Shown here one piece after another: positions 36,977-45,277 of a DNA stretch of 64,000 bases (positions within the stretch are counted from its first letter, which is position 1; each line of letters opens with the position of its first letter). Source of the DNA: Aliihoeflea aestuarii (GTDB taxonomy: Bacteria; Pseudomonadota; Alphaproteobacteria; Rhizobiales; Rhizobiaceae); NCBI RefSeq assembly GCF_024105665.1, contig NZ_JAAAMK010000005.1, positions 124,001 to 188,000 on the forward strand. Direction: 5' to 3'. The position numbers and the translations under genes are program-made. Under the pieces are notes generated by a model. That model was not told where the DNA came from. It did no database searches and saw nothing but the letters and a program-made list of their open reading frames with translations.

Positions 36977-37732
36977 TCAGCGCAAAGTCGACAGATCGAA
37001 TTTCGCCACGTCGCGCAGAAGGTCGGCGAGGCCGGAAACGGCGTGGTCGAGGATGCGTTCGCCCTTTTCCGCCGTTGCGCCGAAAGCGTTTCCGGTTACG
37101 CCATCCGGCGAAAGGTCCGACATCTTCCAGCCGAATGCGTGCGCGCCATAGGCGCGCAGATGTGTGAATTCCTTTTCGAAATGCGATTGGGCGGAGGGAA
37201 AGTCACGCGCTTTTTCCATATCGACAAGGTCGGGACGGATCGCCAGCATCACGCTCGTCTCGACCAATCCACCGTGAATGCCGATCGCTTTTTCCTGCGC
37301 GCTGACGATATCGGACGGATAGCCGAAGCGGGTCCAGCTCGTCGCCACGGCGAGCATGTCATGGCGCACGCGCAGTTCCGTCGCCACGATCGTCATCAGC
37401 GGCGAGTTGCCGCCATGAGCGTTGAGCATGACGAATCTGCGTGCACCGCGTTCGGAAAGCCTCGTACCGATGCCGATCCAGCGGTTTACGGCCTCGTCGA
37501 AGCTCAGCGTTTTGGTGCCTTCGACATCGATATGTTCGATGGAATAACCGACGGGCTCGACCGGCAGGATTTGCAACGATATTTCGCCGGCAAGCCGTGC
37601 CTTCAGCCGGCTCGCGACCGCTTCGGCAATCAGCGTGTCGGTCTCGAAGGGCAGATGCGGCCCGTGCTGCTCGGTCGCACCGAGCGGCAGTACGGAAATC
37701 GCAGGCAGTGGGGTTATTTCGCTGGCTGTCAT
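36977..37732 (-). CDS. Creatininase family protein
   Basis: A 251-residue amidohydrolase of the creatininase fold. Metal-site motifs are LPLGATEQHGPHLPFETDT near the N-terminus and VMLNAHGGNSPLM, with IHGGLVETSVMLAIRP later. Members include creatinine amidohydrolase and formamide hydrolases of cofactor and purine-like pathways. The specific substrate cannot be assigned. It is divergent from the MarR gene. Confidence 0.85.
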   Translation of the reverse strand: MTASEITPLPAISVLPLGATEQHGPHLPFETDTLIAEAVASRLKARLAGEISLQILPVEPVGYSIEHIDVEGTKTLSFDEAVNRWIGIGTRLSERGARRFVMLNAHGGNSPLMTIVATELRVRHDMLAVATSWTRFGYPSDIVSAQEKAIGIHGGLVETSVMLAIRPDLVDMEKARDFPSAQSHFEKEFTHLRAYGAHAFGWKMSDLSPDGVTGNAFGATAEKGERILDHAVSGLADLLRDVAKFDLSTLR

Positions 37733-37834
37733 GTTTCTGATATGTAGCTATGGCATATCGGTGCTGAACTCATGCGGTCCAAGCTAGTGCATCGGGCTGC
37801 AAAGTGAAATGCGTCGAGGATGGTGGAGGCCGAT

Positions 37835-38317
37835 ATGGCGAAGGTTGAAAAACGAGCTGTCATGAGGCTGCAATCGGCGGCGCGGCTGACGCGCACCGCG
37901 CTTGCAGCGCGGCTTCTCGCCCACGGCCTTTATGCCGGGCAGGAGCAGATCATCATGGCGCTTGCCGACAAGGACGGCCAGACGCCCGGCCAGCTCGCGT
38001 CACGGCTCGGCGTTCGCCCGCCGACCATCACCAAGACGATCAACCGGTTGCAGGTCCAGGGCTTCGTCGCCAAGCAGGCATCCGAGACGGATGCACGGCA
38101 GGCACACGTCTTTCTGGCCGATGCAGGCCGCGACGCCATCCGCTCGATCGAAAAGAGCCTCAAGAAAACGGAAAAGCAGGCCCTGAAGGGCCTCGACAAG
38201 AAAGACCAAAAGACCCTCTCCAAGCTTCTCGGGCAGATCGAAGCCAATCTTTCGGCGATCGTCGAGGATGAGGAAGAGGATGACGCCGTCGAGGAACAGA
38301 TCGACACCGCTGCCTGA
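37835..38317 (+). CDS. MarR family transcriptional regulator
   Basis: A 160-residue regulator with a winged helix (GQLASRLGVRPPTITKTINR, then LQVQGFVAKQ) and a dimerising helical frame. The C-terminus is a lysine-rich then acidic tail (VEDEEEDDAVEEQ). The ATG at 37835 has GGAGG six bases upstream; an earlier ATG at 37820 lacks one. The ligand and targets are unknown; the divergent creatininase-family gene is a candidate target. Confidence 0.85.
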   Translation: MAKVEKRAVMRLQSAARLTRTALAARLLAHGLYAGQEQIIMALADKDGQTPGQLASRLGVRPPTITKTINRLQVQGFVAKQASETDARQAHVFLADAGRDAIRSIEKSLKKTEKQALKGLDKKDQKTLSKLLGQIEANLSAIVEDEEEDDAVEEQIDTAA

Positions 38318-38378
38318 GCGCAACCTGCGGTTTTCGCTTGCGCCTGGACTGTGAAGCTTCCACACACGGCATACGCCT

Positions 38379-38477
38379 AAAGCGTGTCGCGATCTTTCAG
38401 ATTCGTCCCATGCGCTTCAGGTTCCTGTTTTTACGCATGTCTTTATCCCGCTACCGTTTCGCTTTCGGGGGACATGC
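38379..38477. repeat. Dispersed rhizobial intergenic repeat
   Basis: The stretch AAAGCGTGTCGCGATCTTTC ... GGGGGACATGC resembles a roughly 100-base element that I recall as scattered between genes of Mesorhizobium and relatives, including the typical TTTACGCATGTCTTTATCCCG core. GCATGTC and GACATGC near the right end are inverted. It ends ten bases before the EamA start and so supplies that gene's leader. Confidence 0.6.
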
Positions 38478-38486
38478 ATTCGTCGG

Positions 38487-39440
38487 ATGCCGAATCGCTT
38501 GTCCCAGCCTGCCACCTCCACCGATACCGCGACGCCATTTTCGGCGATCCTGCTCGTTCTTCTGGCGGGCCTGACCTTCTCGATCCTCGACACGAGCGCG
38601 AAATATCTCGTCCAGTCCGGCATGGAAGCGCCGTTCGTCGCCTGGATGCGCTTTGCGGTGCATGTCGTGCTTGTTCTGATCCTGTTTCGGGCATGGTCGA
38701 ACCGGGCGATGTTCAAGGTCGTCAGCCTGCCGAAGCAGGTCGTGCGCGGCGTGTTTCTGTTCGGCTCGACGATCTTCAACTTCATGGCGTTGCAAACGCT
38801 TCAGCTTGCCGAGACGGTGTCGATCTTCTTCTTCGCGCCGATGGTGATCACCGCGCTTGCAGGTCCGTTGCTGGGCGAATGGGCCGGTTGGCGTCGCTGG
38901 CTGGCCATCGTCGTCGGCTTCGTTGGCGTGCTGGTCATCACGCGGCCCGGCTACGGTACGTTCGGCCTGGGTCATGTCTATGCGCTCGGCGCGATGGCGT
39001 CCTATTGCCTTTACGTCATCATGACGCGGCAGATGGGCGCGAAGGAAACGGCCGAGAGCCTCATCTTCTATTCCGCGCTTGCGCCCGTCATCTTGATGGC
39101 GCCGACGGTCCCGTTCTACGGTTCGTTGCCGGACACCGGTTTCCAGTGGGCGGTGCTCCTGTCGCTCGGCCTTTACGGCGCCGTGGGGCACTGGTTCCTG
39201 ATCCACGCCTACAAGCAGGCGTCGACCTCGGCGCTGGCGCCTTATCCCTATCTCCAGATGGTCTGGATGATCGCGCTCGGCTATCTCGTCTTCGCCGATC
39301 TTCCCGATATGTGGACGCTCGTCGGATCGGCGATCATCGTGGCGAGCGGGCTCTATATCGTGCATCGCGAAACGCGGCTGCGGCTGCAAAGCCGCTCGCT
39401 TCCGAACTCCGAAGCGCGCGATCTGGCAAAAAAGCTTTGA
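38487..39440 (+). CDS. EamA/DMT family permease
   Basis: A 317-residue inner-membrane protein with ten predicted segments arranged as two EamA repeats. The first runs from about residue 15 (LVLLAGLTFSILDTSAKYL), the second from about 165. The family exports or exchanges metabolites such as amino acids or nucleosides; this branch is unassigned. A dispersed repeat ends ten bases before the ATG, and no clear Shine-Dalgarno is seen, so the start is uncertain. Confidence 0.83.
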   Translation: MPNRLSQPATSTDTATPFSAILLVLLAGLTFSILDTSAKYLVQSGMEAPFVAWMRFAVHVVLVLILFRAWSNRAMFKVVSLPKQVVRGVFLFGSTIFNFMALQTLQLAETVSIFFFAPMVITALAGPLLGEWAGWRRWLAIVVGFVGVLVITRPGYGTFGLGHVYALGAMASYCLYVIMTRQMGAKETAESLIFYSALAPVILMAPTVPFYGSLPDTGFQWAVLLSLGLYGAVGHWFLIHAYKQASTSALAPYPYLQMVWMIALGYLVFADLPDMWTLVGSAIIVASGLYIVHRETRLRLQSRSLPNSEARDLAKKL

Positions 39441-39465
39441 ATCACGCGGCTGTGATGGCATAGGT

Positions 39466-39478
39466 TTAAACGGTTTAA
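39466..39478. promoter_or_regulatory. Candidate LacI-type operator
   Basis: TTAAACGGTTTAA is a perfect inverted repeat around a central G, the form typical of LacI-family sites. It lies 28 bases before the start of the LacI-type gene, where it could mediate autoregulation. Confidence 0.5.
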
Positions 39479-39505
39479 TCCTGCGGACCGATCCGGGAGG
39501 GGGTT

Positions 39506-40525
39506 CTGGGCCAGAAGATCAAGCTGTCCACCATTGCCGACGCGCTTGGCGTTTCCACCGCGACGGTTTCGCTCGCGCTGCGGGACAGCCCGCTCGTGGC
39601 AGATGCAACGCGTGATCGCATCAAGGCGCATGCGCGCGAGATCGGCTATATCTACAATCGCCGCGCCGCATCCTTGCGAACGTCGCGCTCGGGCATCGTC
39701 GGCGTCGTCGTGCACGACATCATGAACCCGTTCTTTGCGGAAATCCTGAAATCGATCGAGCACGAACTTGATCGCTCGCGCCAGACGTTCATCCTGTCCA
39801 ACCATTATGACGATCTGGAAAAGCAGCGAAACTTCATCGATACGCTGCTGCAACTGGGCGCGGACGGCGTGATCATGTCGCCTGCCATCGGAACGCCGGC
39901 GGCCGACATCATGATGGCGGAGGAAAACGGACTGCCTGCGGTGCTCATCGCGCGTTCGGTCGAGGGTGCCGACGTGCCGGTCTTTCGCGGCGACGACGCA
40001 TTCGGCGTGGGGCTTGCGACAGACCATTTGATCGGCCTTGGCCATACGCGTATCGCCATGATCGGCGGCACCGACCAGACCTCGACGGGCCGTGAGCGCT
40101 ATCGCGGCTATGTGGCAGCGATGGAGCGTGCGGGCCTCGAGCCGCGTCCCGAATGGCGCATTGCAGGCCCGCGCACCAAGCAGGGCGGGTTCGATGCGGT
40201 CGGCGAGTTTCTCAATCTTGCCGACGGCCCGACGGCCGCCGTTTGCTGGAACGATCTCGTCGCGATCGGCCTGATGAACGGTCTGGCACGCGCCGGGCTT
40301 CGGCCGGGGGTCGACATTTCGGTCACCGGCTATGATGATCTCGAAGAGGCGGCCATCGCGACGCCTGCCCTGACGACCGTGTGGAACGGCCAGCGTGAAG
40401 TCGGTCGTCAGGCGGCAAAGGCGCTGGTCGACCGCCTGTCGGGCGTCGAGGTTCACGGCGATCAGGACCTGATCACCCCGGAACTTCATATTCGTCAGTC
40501 GACATCGAGCGTAGGCAAAAACTGA
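39506..40525 (+). CDS. LacI family transcriptional regulator, apparent CTG start
   Basis: A 339-residue regulator. The N-terminal helix-turn-helix reads KLSTIADALGVSTATVSLAL; the rest is a sugar-binding-like effector domain (GVVVHDIMNPFFAEILKSIE, GFDAVGEFL). Between the upstream stop at 39476 and the domain there is no ATG, GTG or TTG in frame that would include the DNA-binding helices. A CTG at 39506 follows GGGAGG by five bases and gives the usual family length. A GTG at 39596 would delete the helix-turn-helix. The 2-hydroxyacid dehydrogenase follows and is a likely target. Confidence 0.85.
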   Translation: MGQKIKLSTIADALGVSTATVSLALRDSPLVADATRDRIKAHAREIGYIYNRRAASLRTSRSGIVGVVVHDIMNPFFAEILKSIEHELDRSRQTFILSNHYDDLEKQRNFIDTLLQLGADGVIMSPAIGTPAADIMMAEENGLPAVLIARSVEGADVPVFRGDDAFGVGLATDHLIGLGHTRIAMIGGTDQTSTGRERYRGYVAAMERAGLEPRPEWRIAGPRTKQGGFDAVGEFLNLADGPTAAVCWNDLVAIGLMNGLARAGLRPGVDISVTGYDDLEEAAIATPALTTVWNGQREVGRQAAKALVDRLSGVEVHGDQDLITPELHIRQSTSSVGKN

Positions 40526-40563
40526 AGCCGGCCGACCTGGCCGATCCAGATCAAGGAAATTTC

Positions 40564-41538
40564 ATGCCGGAGAACGACCTGAAATCCGTAACGCTGCTCA
40601 TTCGGGGCAAGCTGCATCCTCACGCCGCCGCGAGGCTGGAGGAAACCTTCACGATCGTGCGGGGAGGTGAGGGCGACGCGCTTGCGGGCGAACATGCAAG
40701 AAAGATCAAGGCGGTCGCTGCGGCGGCAACGGTCGATCCCGCTTTGATCGATACGCTGCCGCAACTGGAAATCGTGTCGAGCTTCGGGGTCGGCTACGAC
40801 CATGTGGATGCCGCCTATGCCGCGACCCGCAATGTCGTCGTCACCAACACGCCGGACGTGCTGACGGACGAAGTTGCCGATACGGCCATCGGGCTGCTGA
40901 TCAATGCCGTGCGCGAACTGCCCAAGGCCGAGCAATGGCTGCGCGACGGGCTCTGGGTGAGTGAGGGTGCGTATCGTTTGACCAACGGCACGCTGCGCGG
41001 CCGCCGGGTCGGCATTTTCGGCATGGGCCGCATCGGACTTGCGATCGCCAAGCGGATCGAGGCGTTCGGCCTGCCGGTGAGCTATCACAACCGGCGGCCG
41101 GTCGAGGGCGTTTCCTACGCCTATTTCGACAGCCTCGTCGAACTCGCGGCCAATGTGGACACGCTGATCTCCGTCGCGCCGTCGACGCCGCAGACGCAAA
41201 AGATCGTCGATGCCGAAATTCTCAAGGCGCTGGGTCCGACGGGTGTGTTCGTTAATATCGGGCGCGGCAATACCGTCGATGAAGACGCCCTTGCCGCCGC
41301 GCTCCATGACGGCACGATCCAGGCGGCGGGTCTCGACGTGTTCTATGACGAACCGAACGTTCCGCAGGCGCTCATCGATGCGCCGAATGCGAGCCTGCTT
41401 CCCCATGTCGGCTCGGCCACGATCCACACACGCGAGGCGATGGCCGATCTGGTCGTCGACAATCTGATCGCTTGGTTCTCACGCGGCGAGGCCTTGACGC
41501 CGGTCGCCGAAACGATCGCGCTGGCGAAACGGAAGTGA
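40564..41538 (+). CDS. D-2-hydroxyacid dehydrogenase (glyoxylate/hydroxypyruvate reductase-like)
   Basis: A 324-residue NAD(P)-dependent reductase. It shows SSFGVGYDHVD, the Rossmann motif VGIFGMGRIGLAIAKR, the substrate-binding arginine region VNIGRGNTVDEDAL, and the catalytic histidine in PHVGSATIHT. The family reduces glyoxylate, hydroxypyruvate or related keto acids. It follows the LacI gene by 38 bases and may be in its operon. The exact substrate is not fixed. Confidence 0.9.
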   Translation: MPENDLKSVTLLIRGKLHPHAAARLEETFTIVRGGEGDALAGEHARKIKAVAAAATVDPALIDTLPQLEIVSSFGVGYDHVDAAYAATRNVVVTNTPDVLTDEVADTAIGLLINAVRELPKAEQWLRDGLWVSEGAYRLTNGTLRGRRVGIFGMGRIGLAIAKRIEAFGLPVSYHNRRPVEGVSYAYFDSLVELAANVDTLISVAPSTPQTQKIVDAEILKALGPTGVFVNIGRGNTVDEDALAAALHDGTIQAAGLDVFYDEPNVPQALIDAPNASLLPHVGSATIHTREAMADLVVDNLIAWFSRGEALTPVAETIALAKRK

Positions 41539-41569
41539 CGCGATGCCTTTATCGTGCCGCAAGTGGAGC

Positions 41570-41585
41570 TTAACGCGTCGTTAAC
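41570..41585. promoter_or_regulatory. Full-consensus CtrA binding site
   Basis: TTAACGCGTCGTTAAC matches the alphaproteobacterial CtrA consensus TTAA-N7-TTAAC exactly. It lies 45 bases before the ATG of the small secreted protein, a position suited to activation. Confidence 0.6.
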
Positions 41586-41629
41586 CATGGCAGTCCAGTC
41601 TCGGGCGGGGAGGCGAATGGAGTGACGAC

Positions 41630-42007
41630 ATGAAGACTACCCTTGCCGCTCTCGCCGCGACCGTCGCGCTCATCGCTTTGGGCCAAGGCATGCAGGAAAA
41701 CGCAGGTTCGGCCCGCGCGGACATGAACTATCCGAACGACTATCTGCTCATTTCAGGCGATGTGGAATGTCGCATCACCCAGGGTGCCGTTCGCGAGAAG
41801 GTCGCGCGTCTCGATATCGAACCGGGCTGCACGGCGGCTCTCGATCCCATCGCGCCTGCCGCCATGATCGAAGAGAACGACGACGGCACGATCGACTTTC
41901 TCGGCGCAGACGGAAAAGCGGTCATTCGTTTCGCTGCCGCCGAGGGCGACACCCATGTTTCCTACGAGCCGCAAGCGCCTCTCGTCCGTCTCGTCGCGCT
42001 GGACTGA
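41630..42007 (+). CDS. Small secreted protein of unknown function
   Basis: A 125-residue protein with a signal peptide (MKTTLAALAATVALIALGQG, probable cleavage after SARA). The mature part has two cysteines (VECRI, PGCTAAL) and beta-strand-rich stretches such as GTIDFLGADGKAVIRF. The layout faintly recalls AprI/Inh protease inhibitors, a small beta-barrel with one disulfide, but I cannot confirm this. A full CtrA site lies 45 bases upstream, suggesting cell-cycle control. Confidence 0.7.
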   Translation: MKTTLAALAATVALIALGQGMQENAGSARADMNYPNDYLLISGDVECRITQGAVREKVARLDIEPGCTAALDPIAPAAMIEENDDGTIDFLGADGKAVIRFAAAEGDTHVSYEPQAPLVRLVALD

Positions 42008-42013
42008 TCCGCT

Positions 42014-42784
42014 TTACTCTGCTGCTGCGAGCCGCGTGCGGGCGGCTTCATGGGCGCGCGCGGCCTCGCCAAAAGCCTCGAAGATGCGCGCCGACGCGCT
42101 ATCACTCGCCGCCCAGTATTCGGGATGCCACTGCACGCCCACCGCAAAGGCTTTCGAGCCGATGACCGATACGGCCTCGATGGTGCCGTCCTTTGCAACC
42201 GCTTCCACCTGCAATCTCGGCGCGATCTCGCCGATCGCCTGACGGTGCACGGAGTTGACCTGGATTTCCTGCGAGCCGAACACGCCCGCAAGGCAGGTGC
42301 CTTCCTTTATACGTACGGACTGGCGGATGGCGAAGCGCTCGTCCTGGTCCGGACTTTCGGGTGCGCGATGGTCGAGCATGCCTTCGCCATCCTGAATTTC
42401 GGTCGCCAGCGAGCCACCGAGCGCGACGTTCAGTTCCTGAATGCCCCGGCAGATCGCCAAGAGCGGCACGCCGCGCTCGATCGCCTTGCGGATCAGCGGC
42501 ATAGTCGTCGCGTCGCGCGCCGGATCGTACGGGCCGTTCGCCTCGCTTGCATCGCCATCATAGAGCGACGGGTGGACGTTCGATTTCGAACCGGTGAGCA
42601 GCACGCCATCGACCCGCGACAAAAGCGCGTCGAAATCGATACGGTCACCGAACGAGGGCACCAGAAGCGGGAGAACGCCGGCTTTAGACAGCGCCGCATC
42701 CAGATATTGGTGCGGGGCGGCGTGCCAGGTGTAGTTCTCGAACTGGCGAATGTCGGTCGAGACGGCGACAAGCGGCTGGGTCAC
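42014..42784 (-). CDS. Gamma-glutamyl-gamma-aminobutyrate hydrolase family protein
   Basis: A 256-residue class I glutamine-amidotransferase-like hydrolase (peptidase C26). The nucleophile is in LLAICRGIQELNVALGG; the histidine-glutamate pair is in VGVQWHPEYW. The likely start is GTG at 42784 with AGGA eight bases upstream; the TTG at 42844 lacks one. Members cleave gamma-glutamyl amides in polyamine or amino-acid catabolism. It converges with the secreted protein gene. No other polyamine genes are nearby. Confidence 0.87.
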   Translation of the reverse strand: MTQPLVAVSTDIRQFENYTWHAAPHQYLDAALSKAGVLPLLVPSFGDRIDFDALLSRVDGVLLTGSKSNVHPSLYDGDASEANGPYDPARDATTMPLIRKAIERGVPLLAICRGIQELNVALGGSLATEIQDGEGMLDHRAPESPDQDERFAIRQSVRIKEGTCLAGVFGSQEIQVNSVHRQAIGEIAPRLQVEAVAKDGTIEAVSVIGSKAFAVGVQWHPEYWAASDSASARIFEAFGEAARAHEAARTRLAAAE

Positions 42785-43069
42785 TGCATTTTTCCTGAAA
42801 TGATCGTCATCGACATATCTAGCGTGAAATGATGACGTCTCCAAGCCGGCAGGGTGTAAGCAGCATGAAATCCCTGCACATGAAAGAGGCAGTTTTGTCG
42901 AGGCGGTGCAAGACGTTAGGCAAGTTCAGTCGTGGCGCGTCTTGGCGCTGGACTTGATGTCCTTGCCGTGTATGTATACGGCCCGGCCTCGGGGGGAGGA
43001 CGCGCTGACGTGCCATGCCAGATTCCCGAAAACCGACAGATATTTGAGGTCCATTACGGGAGGTTTCTT

Positions 43070-44170
43070 ATGGATCGTCGTTCGTTTCTGACAAAGGCCG
43101 GTTTTGCCGGCGCCGGCGCCGTTGCCGCATCGACCACGCTTGCAGCGCCCGCCATCGCGCAGGGCAACCAGACGTGGCGCATGGTCACGACCTGGCCACG
43201 CAATTTTCCGGGCATGGGCGTGGGCGCTCAGCGCCTCGGTGATCGCATCACCGCCGCATCGGGCGGCCGCCTGACGGTTCAGGTCTATTCGGCAGGCGAA
43301 CTCGTGCCGCCGCTCCAGGCCCTCGACGCCGTCATCGACGGCAATGCCGAGATGAGCCACGGTGCCGCCTATTACTGGCAGAACAAAAGCCAGGGCCTCA
43401 ACTTCTTCACCGGCGTTCCCTTCGGCATGACCTCTCGCGAACTGACCGGCTGGGTCCGCTATCTCGGCGGTCAGGAAGTCTGGGACGAGATCTACGACCA
43501 GTTCGGCGTTCAGGGCTTCCTGTCGGGCGACACCGGCACACAGGCCGGCGGCTGGTTCCGCAACGAACTGACCGGCGTTTCCGATATTCAGGGCCTGCGC
43601 TTCCGCACGCCCGGCCTCGGCGGTCAGGTCTGGCAGAGGCTCGGCGCATCCGTCACCAACATGGCGGCAGGCGAAATCTTCCAGGCGCTCCAGTCGGGCA
43701 CGCTCGACGCCGCCGAATTCGTCGGCCCGTACAACGATCTCGCGCTCGGCTTCTACCAGATCGCCAAGAACTACTATTTCCCCAGCTTCATCGAGCCGGG
43801 ACTGGCGACCGAACTTGTCGTCGACAAGGCCAAGTTCCAGGCTTTGCCGGACGACCTTCAGGCGATCGTCCGCGACGTGTGCCAGGCGGAATACGATGCC
43901 GTGGCAGCCGACTTCGCTGCCAACGATCCGCGCGCATTGCAGACGCTGGTGGACAATCACGGCGTTCAGGTCCGCCAGTTTCCTGAGGAAATCATGGAAG
44001 CGGGTGCCGTCGCCGCCAAGGACATCCTCGAGGAACTGCGCTCTTCGGGCGACGAACTGACGAAGAAGGTCGCAGAGAGCTTCGTATCGGCGCTGAACAT
44101 CGTTCGCCGCAAGACCGAAGGCACGGACTCGCTCTTCATCCAGGCGCGCGAGCGGTACTTCCAGATCTGA
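43070..44170 (+). CDS. TRAP transporter substrate-binding protein, TakP-like
   Basis: A 366-residue periplasmic binding protein with a twin-arginine leader (MDRRSFLTKAGFAGAGA). The pattern TTWPRNFPGMGVGAQRL, the arginine in GLRFRTPGLGGQVW and DAAEFVGPYNDLALGFYQIA resemble TakP, which binds 2-oxo monocarboxylates. GGGAGG lies six bases before the ATG at 43070. No DctQ or DctM membrane genes are adjacent, so it is an orphan binding protein here. A strong terminator follows. Confidence 0.9.
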   Translation: MDRRSFLTKAGFAGAGAVAASTTLAAPAIAQGNQTWRMVTTWPRNFPGMGVGAQRLGDRITAASGGRLTVQVYSAGELVPPLQALDAVIDGNAEMSHGAAYYWQNKSQGLNFFTGVPFGMTSRELTGWVRYLGGQEVWDEIYDQFGVQGFLSGDTGTQAGGWFRNELTGVSDIQGLRFRTPGLGGQVWQRLGASVTNMAAGEIFQALQSGTLDAAEFVGPYNDLALGFYQIAKNYYFPSFIEPGLATELVVDKAKFQALPDDLQAIVRDVCQAEYDAVAADFAANDPRALQTLVDNHGVQVRQFPEEIMEAGAVAAKDILEELRSSGDELTKKVAESFVSALNIVRRKTEGTDSLFIQARERYFQI

Positions 44171-44190
44171 TCCGGATCGTCTCACGACAA

Positions 44191-44220
44191 AAGACCCGGG
44201 AGCAATCCCGGGTCTTTTTC
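44191..44220 (+). terminator. Rho-independent terminator after the TRAP binding protein
   Basis: AAGACCCGGG-AGCAAT-CCCGGGTCTTTTTC forms a perfect ten-base stem with a short loop and five T residues. It begins 20 bases after the stop. The A residues on the other side could also let it serve the convergent threonine aldolase gene. Confidence 0.9.
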
Positions 44221-44233
44221 GTTTCATCGGTCG

Positions 44234-45277
44234 TCAGCCAATCAGCCGCGCGACCTCGTCGACTTCGGCTTCGGTCGTGGCGAAGCTGGTCACGAACCGG
44301 CACAAAGTCTCGTCCGGGCCGACATCGAGGCCCGCCGGTGTCGGCCACGCGTAGAACACCGCGCCCTTTTCCTTGAGTTCGTCGACAAGGCCGTTCGACA
44401 AGATCGGGAACACTTCGTTGGCTTCGGGTCTCCAGCCGAGGCGCGCGTTGGGCGATGCGGTGAAGTGGCCCGCAAGGCGCGCGGCCATGGCGTTGGAATG
44501 GCGTGCGGTCTTCAGCCAGAGGTCGTCGGCGAAATAGGCTTCGAACTGGGCCGCGATGAAGCGCGACTTGGAGAAAAGCTGCGCGGCCCGCTTGCGCACG
44601 AATGGAAAATCCTTCGCCTTGCCGGGATCGAAGAAGACGACCGCTTCGGCGCACCAGCAGCCATTTTTCGTGCCGCCGAAGGACAGGACGTCGACGCCGC
44701 GCTTCCATGTCATTTCGGCGGGGGAGATATCGAGCGAAACGAGGGCATTGGCAAAACGCGCGCCGTCCATGTGCAGCGGAATATCGTGCTCCCGGCACAG
44801 CGCGGCGATCGTGTCGATCGCGTCAGGCGTATAGACCGTGCCGACTTCGCTTGCCTGCGTGATCGTAACGGCGGCTGGACGGCCACCATGGACGAATTCC
44901 GGCGGGAATCGTTCGATCGCCGCTTTGAGTCTGGCAGGATCGATTCGGCCCAGAGAACCGTCGACGGCATGGAGGCGCGAGCCGCCCATGAAATATTCCG
45001 GTGCGCCGCATTCGTCTGCGGCCACATGGGCCTCACGATGACAGAAAGACACGCCGCCGGCGCGATCGAAAGCGGTGAGCGCGAGCGAATTCGCCGCCGT
45101 GCCGGTGCCGACGAAGAACACCGCGACCTCGCGTTCGAAGATTTCGCTGAAACTGGCTTCGACCCTGCGGTCGACCTCGCTTGCGCCATAGGCAGGGACG
45201 AAGCCCGCCGAGTGCGTGACCAGATTGCGCGCGATGTCGGGATGGGCGCCGGCCCAATTGTCGGAGGCGAAATGCAT
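44234..45277 (-). CDS. ltaE: Low-specificity L-threonine aldolase family protein
   Basis: A 347-residue PLP enzyme of the beta-eliminating lyase/threonine aldolase family. It has SDNWAGAHPDI at the N-terminus, the HMDGARFANALVSL segment with the PLP-contacting aspartate, and the PLP lysine in LSFGGTKNGCWCAEAVVF. It would cleave L-threonine or L-allo-threonine to glycine and acetaldehyde. It converges with the TRAP gene across the terminator. The true substrate preference is not visible. Confidence 0.88.
   Translation of the reverse strand: MHFASDNWAGAHPDIARNLVTHSAGFVPAYGASEVDRRVEASFSEIFEREVAVFFVGTGTAANSLALTAFDRAGGVSFCHREAHVAADECGAPEYFMGGSRLHAVDGSLGRIDPARLKAAIERFPPEFVHGGRPAAVTITQASEVGTVYTPDAIDTIAALCREHDIPLHMDGARFANALVSLDISPAEMTWKRGVDVLSFGGTKNGCWCAEAVVFFDPGKAKDFPFVRKRAAQLFSKSRFIAAQFEAYFADDLWLKTARHSNAMAARLAGHFTASPNARLGWRPEANEVFPILSNGLVDELKEKGAVFYAWPTPAGLDVGPDETLCRFVTSFATTEAEVDEVARLIG

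Noticed and set aside
39596-40525. GTG start for the LacI gene
   Set aside because: It would remove the DNA-binding helices that are clearly encoded just upstream in the same frame.
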